Source: Nannocystis exedens (lineage in GTDB: Bacteria; Myxococcota_A; Polyangia; Polyangiales; Polyangiaceae). Taken from it: 39,538 nt of DNA. Below the pieces are notes generated by a model. It saw only the letters and a list, made by a program, of their open reading frames with translations, was not told where the DNA came from and ran no database searches. How positions within the stretch are numbered: the first letter of the stretch is position 1; every line of letters begins with the position of its first letter. Positions 11,335-19,505 of the stretch are shown here, piece by piece. The DNA is taken from contig CAMBEV010000003.1 in the NCBI GenBank assembly GCA_945865595.1, positions 1 to 39,538 on the forward strand, in the 5' to 3' direction. The position numbers and the translations under genes were made by a program.

Positions 11335-13596
11335 ATGAGAAGCTACTCCGCGCTTTGGGTTCTTGTCTTTTCGGCGGGTTGCGGGGCGGCGCACGAGCGC
11401 GAGCGGCTGCTGGCAAAGGTTCCTCCGCCCACGAGCGAGGTGCCACAAGGTGCCCCAGAAGGCGTCATCCGCGCGATGGCATTGCCCAGCATGTCTGCTT
11501 CGGTATTCGCTGAGCCGACGGTGCCCGTCCGCTTCGAGAATCCAGGCGGGATGTGGATGCCACACCAAATTCTCGCGCATCAAGACAAACTCAAGTCGCT
11601 CGGTCTCGCGCTCGATCCGAAGCTTCTCTCTGAGCCTACATCCTCCGTGCTTGGCGCGGTGGTGAGCCTCGGCGGCTGTTCGGCATCATTTGTATCTCCC
11701 GATGGTCTGATCGTGACCAACCACCACTGCGCGACTGGCGCGCTGCAGTACAATTCAACCGCGACGTCGAACCTGCTCAAGGATGGCTTCGCGGCGAAAA
11801 CGCGTGCTGATGAAAAGTCAAACGGACCCACCGCGCGCGTGTTTGTAACTACTTCAGTTACAGATGTGACTGGCGACGTTCTTTCCGGCAGCGGCGCGAT
11901 CAAGGACGACGTCAAGCGCTACAAATTCGTCGAGGGGCGCCAGAAATCGCTCACCGAGAGTTGCGAAAAAGGCAAGACAGGCATCCGCTGCACGATCGCG
12001 CGATTCAACGACGGCGCGAAGTTCTTCCAAATCGAGCAGCTCGAGATCCGCGATGTGCGGCTGGTGCTTGCGCCGCCGGCGAGCATCGGAAACTACGGGG
12101 GAGAGGTCGACAACTGGCGGTGGCCTCGCCACACCGGCGACTTCACATTTTTCCGTGCGTACGTCGGCAGGGACGGAAAGCCAGCAGACTTTTCCGCCGA
12201 CAACGTCCCCTTCAAGCCAGCCCACACGCTCAAACTTGCATCGACGCCTCTCAAGGAAGGCGACCTCGTTTTCGTTGCGGGTTACCCGGGGCGCACCAAT
12301 CTGTACAAGGCGAGCGAGGAGCTCCGCGACGCAATCGAGTGGTTCTACCCGCGTCGCATTAAGCAGTTCGAGTCGTACATCAAGGTGATCGAAGAAGTGG
12401 GTGGCAAGGACCCCGACGCGAAGATCAAGGGCGCGAGCCTTTGGCGTGGGATGGCAAACTACCTGACCAACACGAAGGGCCAAATCGAAGGCCTTGCGCG
12501 CACAGGCTTACTCGAGAAGCGCAGCACCCAAGACGCGTCGTATGGGAAAGAGCTGAACGCGTTCGTGGCCTCCATGCGCCGATACCGTGAGAAGGATGCG
12601 GCCGTCCGGGAGTTGTCGTCGATGCCGCGCCTGTTGGGTGCGGCGACCACCATTGTGCGTATGGCCGAGGAGCGGGCGAAGGCCGATAAAGACCGGCATC
12701 CAGACTATCAAGAGCGCAACTGGAAGCGTGTGGAGCAGCAGCTGGTTGCGGTTGAGAAGGGCTACAACAAGGCCCTCGACCGTGACCTCATGGCGCACGC
12801 GGTTGAGCGCATCGCAAAGACCGACAAACATGATCGCAGTGAGGGTCGAGCGGCGCTACTAGGTAAAGATGTTGACGAAACGGCGGCCCGCGATTTTGTG
12901 ACCCGCGCGTACGAAGCCACAATCCTCGGGGACACCGCGAGCCGCGTCGACCTTTTCAAGTCCGCGACGGTTGCGACGCTCAAGAAGAGCAACGACCCGC
13001 TCATCCAGGCCGCTGTAAAGCTCCGCTCGCTCATGAAGGCGGCCGAGGACCGTGAGGACAAAGTGCTCGGCAGGTTCGCGCTCTTGAAGCCCAAGTACCT
13101 TGAGGCTCTGGGGGGCGATGCGTTGCCGCCGGATGCGAACGGCACGCTGCGAGTCACCTATGGAACCGTGCGTGGCTACAAGTCTGCCGAAGACAAGCCG
13201 CTGTACCGTCCATTTACTTTACTTTCTCAGGTTGTCGCAAAAAACACAGGTAAGGATCCCTTCGATGCCCCGGATGCACTGGTCGCGGCGTTCAACGCCC
13301 GCAAGGGAGGACCGTACAAGCACGACACGTTCGATGAGGTGCCAGTCAACTTTCTTTCCGATTTGCACATCACGGGAGGAAACTCAGGTTCTGCCACGCT
13401 GAACGCGAAGGGGGAGCTCGTCGGCCTCGCCTTCGATGGCAACTACGAAGCCATGTCGTCAGATTGGCAGTTTCAGCCGAAGATCACCCGCACGATACAC
13501 GTCGACCTTCGCTACATCTTGTGGACGCTCGACGCCGTCCTTGGGGCTCACGCCTTACTTGAGGAACTTGGGGTCAAGCCTTCCTTCGCTCCGTGA
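11335..13596 (+). CDS. S46-family dipeptidyl-peptidase, predicted lipoprotein
   Basis: 753 residues. The signal peptide MRSYSALWVLVFSAGC suggests lipidation at Cys16. The chymotrypsin-like S46 core is clear: VTNHHC (His130/His131) contains the catalytic histidine, NWRWPRHTGDF follows, and TGGNSGS carries the nucleophile Ser684. A long alpha-helical insertion typical of DPP7/DPP11 lies between them. The family removes dipeptides from peptide N-termini. The residue 18 after the catalytic Ser is Gly702, as in DPP7-type enzymes that prefer hydrophobic P1 residues; DPP11 has Arg there (established family knowledge, aligned by eye). ATG 11335 is chosen for the signal peptide over a TTG at 11281. 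Its 3' end overlaps the convergent patatin gene by 49 bases. Confidence 0.92.
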   Translation: MRSYSALWVLVFSAGCGAAHERERLLAKVPPPTSEVPQGAPEGVIRAMALPSMSASVFAEPTVPVRFENPGGMWMPHQILAHQDKLKSLGLALDPKLLSEPTSSVLGAVVSLGGCSASFVSPDGLIVTNHHCATGALQYNSTATSNLLKDGFAAKTRADEKSNGPTARVFVTTSVTDVTGDVLSGSGAIKDDVKRYKFVEGRQKSLTESCEKGKTGIRCTIARFNDGAKFFQIEQLEIRDVRLVLAPPASIGNYGGEVDNWRWPRHTGDFTFFRAYVGRDGKPADFSADNVPFKPAHTLKLASTPLKEGDLVFVAGYPGRTNLYKASEELRDAIEWFYPRRIKQFESYIKVIEEVGGKDPDAKIKGASLWRGMANYLTNTKGQIEGLARTGLLEKRSTQDASYGKELNAFVASMRRYREKDAAVRELSSMPRLLGAATTIVRMAEERAKADKDRHPDYQERNWKRVEQQLVAVEKGYNKALDRDLMAHAVERIAKTDKHDRSEGRAALLGKDVDETAARDFVTRAYEATILGDTASRVDLFKSATVATLKKSNDPLIQAAVKLRSLMKAAEDREDKVLGRFALLKPKYLEALGGDALPPDANGTLRVTYGTVRGYKSAEDKPLYRPFTLLSQVVAKNTGKDPFDAPDALVAAFNARKGGPYKHDTFDEVPVNFLSDLHITGGNSGSATLNAKGELVGLAFDGNYEAMSSDWQFQPKITRTIHVDLRYILWTLDAVLGAHALLEELGVKPSFAP

Positions 13597-14825
13597 ACGT
13601 CCTCAAAGAAAGCGCAAAGTTCGTCGTGGCGCTCGCGCGCGTCGCGGTAGCCGAGGTCGATCAGCGATGAGGCAAACTCGCCGTCGAACAATACGTAGCT
13701 GAGCAAGTCCGATTCGCTCTGGGCATCGGTGTCTGCGAGTGAGCTAATGACACGGCCAAGTACACCGCCGACCCGCTTTCCGAATGAAGCACGACGAACA
13801 TACGCCGCCGCCAGATCGCCGATGTTCTCTGACGAGCGGATCAAGACCGAGCGCATGGGGCGGAGGCCGCGCGGCGCTTGGAACCCCATCGCTTCGTTGA
13901 GGCGATTCATGAAGTCAGGGCCGTAGGCGCGAACACCGGACTCGAGAATGCGGTTGATGGTGTCAAGGCGCGCCAGATCGGTATCGAGGCGGTCAAGCAG
14001 AAGCGCGTTGAGCGTCTTGCCTAGTACAAACAGCGGTCCAGGAAAGAGCTCCTCGGCATGAGGGGTTGCCTCGCTGAACACTGGTGCGCCAATGTAACGA
14101 GGATTGATCACAATGACGCCGCCGGCTCCAAGGCGCCTTGCGGGCGACAGCGGCACGTTTTGCCGAAGCCCCCCGTCGCAATGGAACTCGTTGTCGATAC
14201 GCACCGAGGGAAACAGGATGGGAATCGCGGCCGACGCAAGCGCGTGCTGTGCGCTCAGCTGCGCGGCGCGTGGCTCTATTGTCGGGTCCATGCTCCAAGG
14301 TGGTAGGCCGAGGCCGCGCTGCTGAACGAAAACGACCGTCCGGCCCGTGACCACGTGGGTCGTTGACACCGTGATCGCGTCGAGGTGCCCGTCGTCAAGA
14401 TTCTTGCGTATCGCGCGGAAGGGAATCGCGTGCTCGAGCAAGTGTTCGAGGCCGCTTGGGTCAAGTAAGCCGCCCTCGCGCACAGGATTGCCGTGCGGCG
14501 ACGGTCTGGACGCAAAGAGCCGCTTGGCCATTTTCATGAGGCCCGGCGAATCGATGCGGATCATCTGATCGATGCGGAGCGTTCTCCAGATGGCGGCAAG
14601 CCGAGCGCCGCGGCCCCTTGGCGTGTCGGCGAATGCCGCGAGTGCGCACGCGTTCAGCGCGCCCACGCTCGTTCCGCAGAAGATGTCGAGGGGCACGTCG
14701 CGGCCCAGCGCGCGCGAGACCTCTTCGAGCAAGTAGTGGACGACGCCTACCTCGTACGCGCCGCGTGCCGCCCCGCCCGCAAGGACGAGTGCGACCCGAC
14801 TGCCAGGACGGTTGCTCTCGGGCAT
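13548..14825 (-). CDS. patatin-like phospholipase
   Basis: 425 residues. The patatin fold marks are complete: oxyanion-hole LVLAGGAARGAYEVG near residues 14-27, nucleophile elbow GTSVG with Ser53, and the catalytic Asp217 in CDGGLRQNVPL. It should hydrolyse acyl esters of phospholipids or related lipids. No signal peptide or C-terminal beta-barrel is evident, so it is probably cytoplasmic or peripherally membrane-bound. The C-terminal 130 residues are helical and not assigned. ATG 14825 is preferred to ATG 14849 because it starts directly before the first strand. It is divergent from the Hsp70 unit across 62 bases, and its last 49 bases are antisense to the end of the S46 gene. Confidence 0.92.
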   Translation of the reverse strand: MPESNRPGSRVALVLAGGAARGAYEVGVVHYLLEEVSRALGRDVPLDIFCGTSVGALNACALAAFADTPRGRGARLAAIWRTLRIDQMIRIDSPGLMKMAKRLFASRPSPHGNPVREGGLLDPSGLEHLLEHAIPFRAIRKNLDDGHLDAITVSTTHVVTGRTVVFVQQRGLGLPPWSMDPTIEPRAAQLSAQHALASAAIPILFPSVRIDNEFHCDGGLRQNVPLSPARRLGAGGVIVINPRYIGAPVFSEATPHAEELFPGPLFVLGKTLNALLLDRLDTDLARLDTINRILESGVRAYGPDFMNRLNEAMGFQAPRGLRPMRSVLIRSSENIGDLAAAYVRRASFGKRVGGVLGRVISSLADTDAQSESDLLSYVLFDGEFASSLIDLGYRDARERHDELCAFFEDVHGAKEGLTPSSSSKA

Positions 14826-14887
14826 TGGGCGACCACTGTAACCGAGCACCGCTATTCAGCGAAGTTCTGGGGTCGAGTATCCTACGG

Positions 14888-15892
14888 ATGATGCGCTCAC
14901 TCGAGTCACCGTGGACGAGCCGCCTCGAGTTGGAGAACGCGTTCCTCTCGCTGTGGGAGGCAGAGACCGCGGGGGCACCCTTCGGCCCGGGCATCGTGAG
15001 AGCCGCAGGCCTGTTGGTGGAGCTGCAAGCGCAGGCGTCTGGCTGTCCCGATGTTCTCGACGCGAAGGGGACCGCGCGGTGGTTGCGGACGGCCACACTC
15101 GACGCTTTGCCTCCTCGCTGTCTGCACCACATTGCCCTTTTTTGGTCACGCGTGCACCGGGTTGCATCCCGCCCGGAAGCCGGATGCTTGGCGATCTGCG
15201 CGTGGGCGGCCTTGGCGCATGAGCAACGGTATCTCGTTCACTTGCTTGACGACATGGGCGCGAACGAGGAGCAGCGCACCCAGGCGATTGACGAGATGGT
15301 GATCGCTCCGCTCGCTCTCGCAGGCAGGATTGCGGCTGAGTCGGCCGATTGCGCGGACAACGGGTTCGCGGCGGCGAAGCTCCTTGCGGACGCTGCAGGG
15401 TTTCCGCTCGAAGAGCCGTGGCGATCCCGGGTCGCAGAGGCTGCAGAGCGGGCCATTCACGAGGCCATCGCAAGGAGGCTCGACCCCTTAGAGGCGCAAC
15501 TGGGGATGCTCCCTCCGCCACCGGAGCTCGCTGAAATAGTCAAGAAAGTAGACCACACGTGGCGATGTTTTGGGCACCACGTCCGCGTGGAGCGGTTCAT
15601 TGCCGAGCATCTCGTTGATCCGGCTTGGCCCGTGTATCGTGCGCTCGCCGATATCGAGTTCCTCACGCTCATCGAGCCGCTCGAACTTCCCATCGACAGT
15701 TTGGTTCGGCGCATCGAGCGAGGCGAGGAGCTGTCGTTTCTCGCGGGTGCGGCCGACATGCTCGCGTTCTTCGCGTTCGCCCAGACCGACGACGGGGTCG
15801 CCGCCCCGATCTATCAGCGTATACTCAGGGTCTTTCCGACCCATAGCAACGCACAAAGGCGGCTTTCGGCTATCGCGGCGAGGCACGCATGA
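14888..15892 (+). CDS. helical protein of unknown function, first gene of the Hsp70 unit
   Basis: 334 residues (ATG 14888; an immediately following ATG at 14891 is equally possible). I do not recognise the family. The sequence is almost wholly alpha-helical, rich in Ala, Glu, Arg and Leu, without signal peptide or membrane segments. The last 35 residues, IYQRILRVFPTHSNAQRRL and beyond, look like one tetratricopeptide-type helix pair, so a protein-binding scaffold is possible. Its stop overlaps the ATG of the J-like gene as ATGA (15889-15892), which ties it to the chaperone genes. A TATCCT at 14878-14883 close to the start could be a -10 element with a near-leaderless transcript, but its -35 is poor. 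Inferred role: co-factor, client adaptor or client of the downstream Hsp70. Confidence 0.75.
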   Translation: MMRSLESPWTSRLELENAFLSLWEAETAGAPFGPGIVRAAGLLVELQAQASGCPDVLDAKGTARWLRTATLDALPPRCLHHIALFWSRVHRVASRPEAGCLAICAWAALAHEQRYLVHLLDDMGANEEQRTQAIDEMVIAPLALAGRIAAESADCADNGFAAAKLLADAAGFPLEEPWRSRVAEAAERAIHEAIARRLDPLEAQLGMLPPPPELAEIVKKVDHTWRCFGHHVRVERFIAEHLVDPAWPVYRALADIEFLTLIEPLELPIDSLVRRIERGEELSFLAGAADMLAFFAFAQTDDGVAAPIYQRILRVFPTHSNAQRRLSAIAARHA

Positions 15893-16173
15893 ACCCATTT
15901 GAACTCTTCGATCTCGATCCATCACTCGGCCTCGCCGAGATAACGCAACAGCTCCGCGAGCGGATGGAAGGCGCAGCGACCGAGGAGGAGCGGGACACCC
16001 TGCGTAGGGCGTGGGAGACTCTCACCCTCGTGCCGCAGGACCGCTTCCGGCTTGCCCTGTCGACGCCGCCCAGCTCGGGCGAGAGAGACGCGTCGCCGCA
16101 CTTCGAGTCCTCAAGAAACGGATTTGGGATTGATGTGCTCAATGAAATTGACTTTATTAACCTCTGCGAGTGA
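15889..16173 (+). CDS. J-domain-like small protein lacking the HPD motif
   Basis: 94 residues. Residues 2-60 resemble a J-domain outline: NPFELFDLDPSLGLAEIT as the entry and helix I, a second helix, then EERDTLRRAWETLTLVPQD as helix III, followed by RFRLAL like the conserved post-helix segment (D..R..YD in DnaJ). The loop tripeptide HPD, needed by classical J proteins to stimulate Hsp70 ATPase, is absent; the segment where it would lie reads QQLRERMEGAATE. A short linker and a distinctive hydrophobic/acidic tail, GIDVLNEIDFINLCE, end the protein. It overlaps the upstream gene by ATGA and its TGA directly abuts the Hsp70 GTG. I infer a degenerate or specialised Hsp70 partner; the resemblance is by eye and could be coincidental. 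Confidence 0.6.
   Translation: MNPFELFDLDPSLGLAEITQQLRERMEGAATEEERDTLRRAWETLTLVPQDRFRLALSTPPSSGERDASPHFESSRNGFGIDVLNEIDFINLCE
16130..16158 (+). promoter_or_regulatory. candidate internal promoter before the Hsp70 gene
   Basis: TTGATG (16130-16135) and TTTATT (16153-16158) are separated by 17 bases and each match four of six sigma-70 consensus positions. They lie in an unusually A/T-rich stretch at the 3' end of the J-like gene, 15 bases before the Hsp70 start. This could allow separate Hsp70 expression. The A/T-richness also encodes the conserved-looking tail of the J-like protein, so the match may be incidental. Confidence 0.25.
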
Positions 16174-18747
16174 GTGACCGCTATGCGCATCGACAGGCCA
16201 GTGGGCATTGACCTCGGAACCACCAACTCTGAGATCGCAGTTTTGGATCCCTCCGAGGCACAGATCCACCTCTACGTTGACCGGTTTGGCCGAAAGACGG
16301 TGCCCTCCGCGGTCGTCTATGACGCGAAGGAAGGCAAGTGGCTTGTCGGTCACGCGGCGCGTTCGAGGCGAGGGAAAGACCCTGCGCCCATCGAATCCAT
16401 CAAGCGCAAAATGGGTCAGCGAACGCTCGTCGACGCGGGAATAGGCCAGCAATCGCCCGAGGAAATATCGTCACGAATCTTGACTGAACTCGTCGAGAGG
16501 CTGCGCGAGCAACTGCAAGCGAAGACGCGGGAGGGAGTGACGGTGGCGGTGACCCGCGCCGTCATCACGGTGCCGGCCTACTTCGATGCGCCACAGGTGG
16601 AGGCGACCAAGCGCGCAGGCGAGATTGCGGGCCTTGAGGTCCTCGGCGTGCTTCAAGAGCCGACCGCAGCGGCGATGATGCACGTGTGGAAGCACGCCCT
16701 CGGCGATGGCAACTACCTCGTCTACGACCTCGGTGGTGGGACGTTCGACGTGTCGGTCGTGCGTGTTGTCGGGGGCGAGTACCAGGTGCTCGCGATCGAG
16801 GGCGACAACTACCTCGGCGGGGACGACTTCGACCGGCGCTTTGCCGAGTACATGCGCGATAAATTGTGCAAACAAGGTTACGATTTGAGCCTCGACGTGC
16901 TTGGCGATCGGGACGACGCTCGGCGATTTGTTGCGCTGATGTCGCTCGCGCAGCAGGTGAAAGAGTCGCTGACGACCGGGGAGTTTGTCCCCGTCTCACG
17001 CCAAGATGTGACCGTCGATCGCGCCGGTGAGAGCGTGAGCGTCGATTTTGAAGTGAGCCGAGAGAGTTACGAAGCGCTGATTGGCGACCTTGTCGACAAG
17101 ACCATGGCGTGTGCCGAAAAGGCGCTCGTGCAGTCCCAGGCGGCGGCCGAAGTCGGTATCGCGGACATCGACCGGATCATGCTCGTGGGAGGTTCGACTC
17201 GCGTTCCACTGGTGAGGCGAGCTGTCGAGAAGCTCGCGTCGTCGTGCAAAAACAGCGAAGTGCTCGCCGATGACGTGGACACGTCTGTTGCGCTCGGGGC
17301 CGCGCTCTATGCGGCCCAGCTCGGTGGCTTTCGCGTATCGACAGACAGTGCGTCGCTTTCTATTGTGACTCCACTTGTGACGAAGACGGACGACATCCGC
17401 ATCGGGGTTCGGTTTGAGCGTGTCCCCGATGGCTGCACGAGCGTTCGCGTCGAGACCGCCGACGCGCTGGTAGCGACCCTCGGTGGGCCGTTTGACCGCG
17501 AGAAGACCGAGCGCCTGACCATCGCCATGGGTGAGGCGAGTGAGGTCGCGATCGAGGTTGCGTTCATCAAGGGCCAAATATTGCTCGAGACGTTACAATT
17601 TGCCGTCTATCGGGGCGAGGCCAAGACGCGCGCCTCGGGGCTGTCTCGCCCGTCGGTGCTCGCCAAGGACATCTACCTTGAGGTCGCGCGCAGCGGGCGT
17701 CGCGATCGCAAACTCCTGATGGCCAAGGGCATGAGCCTTCCTGGGACGAGCGAGCACACTTTCGCCACAACCGATCAGAGTGGACTCGTTGTGCTGAGGT
17801 TGCTTCAGGGGCGCCTTCCGATCAAGACACTCGCGTTCGAGGTGCCAGCCACGCTTGTGGTCGGCACACAGGTATTGCTTCGCCTCAAATGCAGCGAGGC
17901 GATGTCGCTCGAGGCCGAGGCGATCGTCAGTGGCGCCAAGTTTTGGGCGCAGGTGGAGCCGGCGGAGCTCTCCCGTTTTCAAACCAAGCAGGACGTCGAG
18001 ACGCTGCTCGAGCGCGGTGAGCGCGCGCTTCACGAACGCGTGTCAAGCGACTTCGAGCGGCTCGAACTCAATGGGCTCGTTGTCTCGGTGCGCGAGGCCC
18101 TGCGCACCGATCCCGACAAGCTGGAATCGGTCGGCCAGCGCCTCTCTTGGCTACTCGATTCACTCGGCGATGGGGACGGTTCTGCGCTCTCGCCCCACCT
18201 CGATCGGTTCCTTGACGAGGTGGCGTTTGCTCGCTCTGTCGTCTACCGGAACCAGGGGACTGTCTTTGGCCTGTCGCGCGAAGATTGGGAAAGAAAGTTG
18301 ACCGCACTCGAGGGGCGGGGACGCGAGGCCTACTACGCCGAAGACGCGCCGATGTACAAGGACGCGAATCGCGAAGCAGAGGCTCTTCGGCGAACGATTT
18401 CACGGGCGGAAAGCGCGCAGACCGATATCGACGCGCCTGAGTACATTGCGCGATGGATCGAATCGCTTCAGGCCTACGGGCGTCGTGTGCGCGAGGCGCT
18501 GGGTGAGTTCGCAACCAGTGATTCGCCAGAGGTCGCGGCCGCGCAGCGTGCACAGCTCGAGGCGCTGCGCACGACAATGGCGCGTGATTTCGAGGGTCCG
18601 CTTTCTGCCATGCGCAACGAATCGCCCGTCGGTCGCATTGGAGCTCCGCTCGCGCGGCAGCGGCTCGCCGATCTCGAAACGGTAGCGGATCGCGCGACGC
18701 AGGCGCTCGAGCGCCTCGGGCGCCTTGGGCTTGTGGCGGATCGATGA
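16174..18747 (+). CDS. atypical Hsp70 chaperone (857 residues) with extra domain between ATPase and substrate-binding parts
   Basis: The nucleotide-binding domain (1-385) is fully Hsp70-like: phosphate-1 GIDLGTTNS (11-19), Lys77 in IKRKMG, VPAYFDAPQ, LQEPTAAAM, phosphate-2 DLGGGTFDVS (185-194, Thr190), and adenosine site MLVGGSTRVP (336-345). The usual DVLLLDVTPLSLG linker is not present. Instead about 125 beta-rich residues follow before LLMAKGMSLPGTSEHTF (514-530), which aligns by eye with DnaK's LIAKNTTIPT, and LRLLQGRLP with its HVLQGERP. This marks SBD-beta at about 512-615. The remaining 240 residues are helical and begin with a DnaK lid-like segment. DnaK has about 640 residues. GTG 16174 directly follows the upstream TGA; ATG 16183 is the alternative. 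The 3' end overlaps the next gene as ATGA. Client unknown. Confidence 0.9.
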   Translation: MTAMRIDRPVGIDLGTTNSEIAVLDPSEAQIHLYVDRFGRKTVPSAVVYDAKEGKWLVGHAARSRRGKDPAPIESIKRKMGQRTLVDAGIGQQSPEEISSRILTELVERLREQLQAKTREGVTVAVTRAVITVPAYFDAPQVEATKRAGEIAGLEVLGVLQEPTAAAMMHVWKHALGDGNYLVYDLGGGTFDVSVVRVVGGEYQVLAIEGDNYLGGDDFDRRFAEYMRDKLCKQGYDLSLDVLGDRDDARRFVALMSLAQQVKESLTTGEFVPVSRQDVTVDRAGESVSVDFEVSRESYEALIGDLVDKTMACAEKALVQSQAAAEVGIADIDRIMLVGGSTRVPLVRRAVEKLASSCKNSEVLADDVDTSVALGAALYAAQLGGFRVSTDSASLSIVTPLVTKTDDIRIGVRFERVPDGCTSVRVETADALVATLGGPFDREKTERLTIAMGEASEVAIEVAFIKGQILLETLQFAVYRGEAKTRASGLSRPSVLAKDIYLEVARSGRRDRKLLMAKGMSLPGTSEHTFATTDQSGLVVLRLLQGRLPIKTLAFEVPATLVVGTQVLLRLKCSEAMSLEAEAIVSGAKFWAQVEPAELSRFQTKQDVETLLERGERALHERVSSDFERLELNGLVVSVREALRTDPDKLESVGQRLSWLLDSLGDGDGSALSPHLDRFLDEVAFARSVVYRNQGTVFGLSREDWERKLTALEGRGREAYYAEDAPMYKDANREAEALRRTISRAESAQTDIDAPEYIARWIESLQAYGRRVREALGEFATSDSPEVAAAQRAQLEALRTTMARDFEGPLSAMRNESPVGRIGAPLARQRLADLETVADRATQALERLGRLGLVADR

Positions 18748-19505
18748 GCACAGGCCTGCGTGACCCAAGTCCCCACGTTCGGGCGACGGCGGTCGATGCG
18801 ATCGCGAAGCGTGGAGGCCACGATGTTCTGATGGCGCATGCGCGCAGGCTGCACATTCATCTCTCGCAGGCAGAGATCGATAGGCTCGCGGCTCATGGGG
18901 ACGGCAAGGCGACGCTTGCGCTCAAGCAGTTGATCGAGCGCATCGTTGCGGTGAAGCGCGCCCCCGCGCAGGCCGTTTCTGCGCTACGCGGGCTAGGAAG
19001 AATCGATTTCTCGATCGATGCCTGGCTCGCCTTCGCCAACGAGAGACCCATGCCTCGCAACGCGTCTCCAGACGGTACGGCGGCGCTGCTCGTGGAGTGT
19101 GTTCGCGAGCAAAATGAAGCCCGCTGTGCGGACGTAGTCAAGCTGGTGGACGATGTGCCAGTAAACCGTGTGACGGTGTTGCTCTGGACATCGCTCGGTC
19201 TGGCGCTTGGCCTGCCGCGCGTTTCGGGTGCCGCGGCGTTGATCGCGCAACGGTGGTTGGCGGACGATGACACGATTGTTCCCGTGCGTGGTTACATTTG
19301 GGCCGGGCAGCGGCTGCAAGCTGCAGGGGCTGACGCCACGCGCGCCTTTGAGTGTGCGATCTGGATGCGCGAACCGGGCGCTGAGGGTGCCCTAGCCGAC
19401 GAACTCTTGCGACAGGCCTGGCGCCGCCGAAGCGAGGGCGACGTGCGAGGAGCATTGGCGCTCGTACGTCGAGCGACAACGGCGGCAGGCGCGCTACGGA
19501 CCTGA
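18744..19505 (+). CDS. HEAT-like helical protein, last gene of the Hsp70 unit
   Basis: 253 residues, no signal peptide. Residues 7-25, DPSPHVRATAVDAIAKRGG, have the classic spacing of one HEAT-repeat helix pair; the rest is Ala/Leu/Arg-rich helix that might contain further, more diverged repeats. I recognise no enzymatic motif. It starts at an ATGA overlap with the Hsp70 stop, so it is almost certainly translated with it, and it ends the unit. Its last 12 bases overlap the end of the convergent metalloprotease gene. HEAT proteins usually provide protein-binding surfaces, so a role as adaptor or nucleotide-exchange-like cofactor is possible. That is inference; no similarity to GrpE or HspBP1 is claimed. 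Confidence 0.72.
   Translation: MSTGLRDPSPHVRATAVDAIAKRGGHDVLMAHARRLHIHLSQAEIDRLAAHGDGKATLALKQLIERIVAVKRAPAQAVSALRGLGRIDFSIDAWLAFANERPMPRNASPDGTAALLVECVREQNEARCADVVKLVDDVPVNRVTVLLWTSLGLALGLPRVSGAAALIAQRWLADDDTIVPVRGYIWAGQRLQAAGADATRAFECAIWMREPGAEGALADELLRQAWRRRSEGDVRGALALVRRATTAAGALRT

Noticed and set aside
16141-16155. 15-base exact match AATGAAATTGACTTT at 16141-16155 and 27493-27507
   Set aside because: About one such match is expected by chance in a window this size, and both copies lie in unrelated coding sequences.
18068-18856. 262-codon minus-strand frame over the end of the Hsp70 gene
   Set aside because: Arg/Pro/Ala-biased shadow composition; the plus strand has overlapping real genes here.
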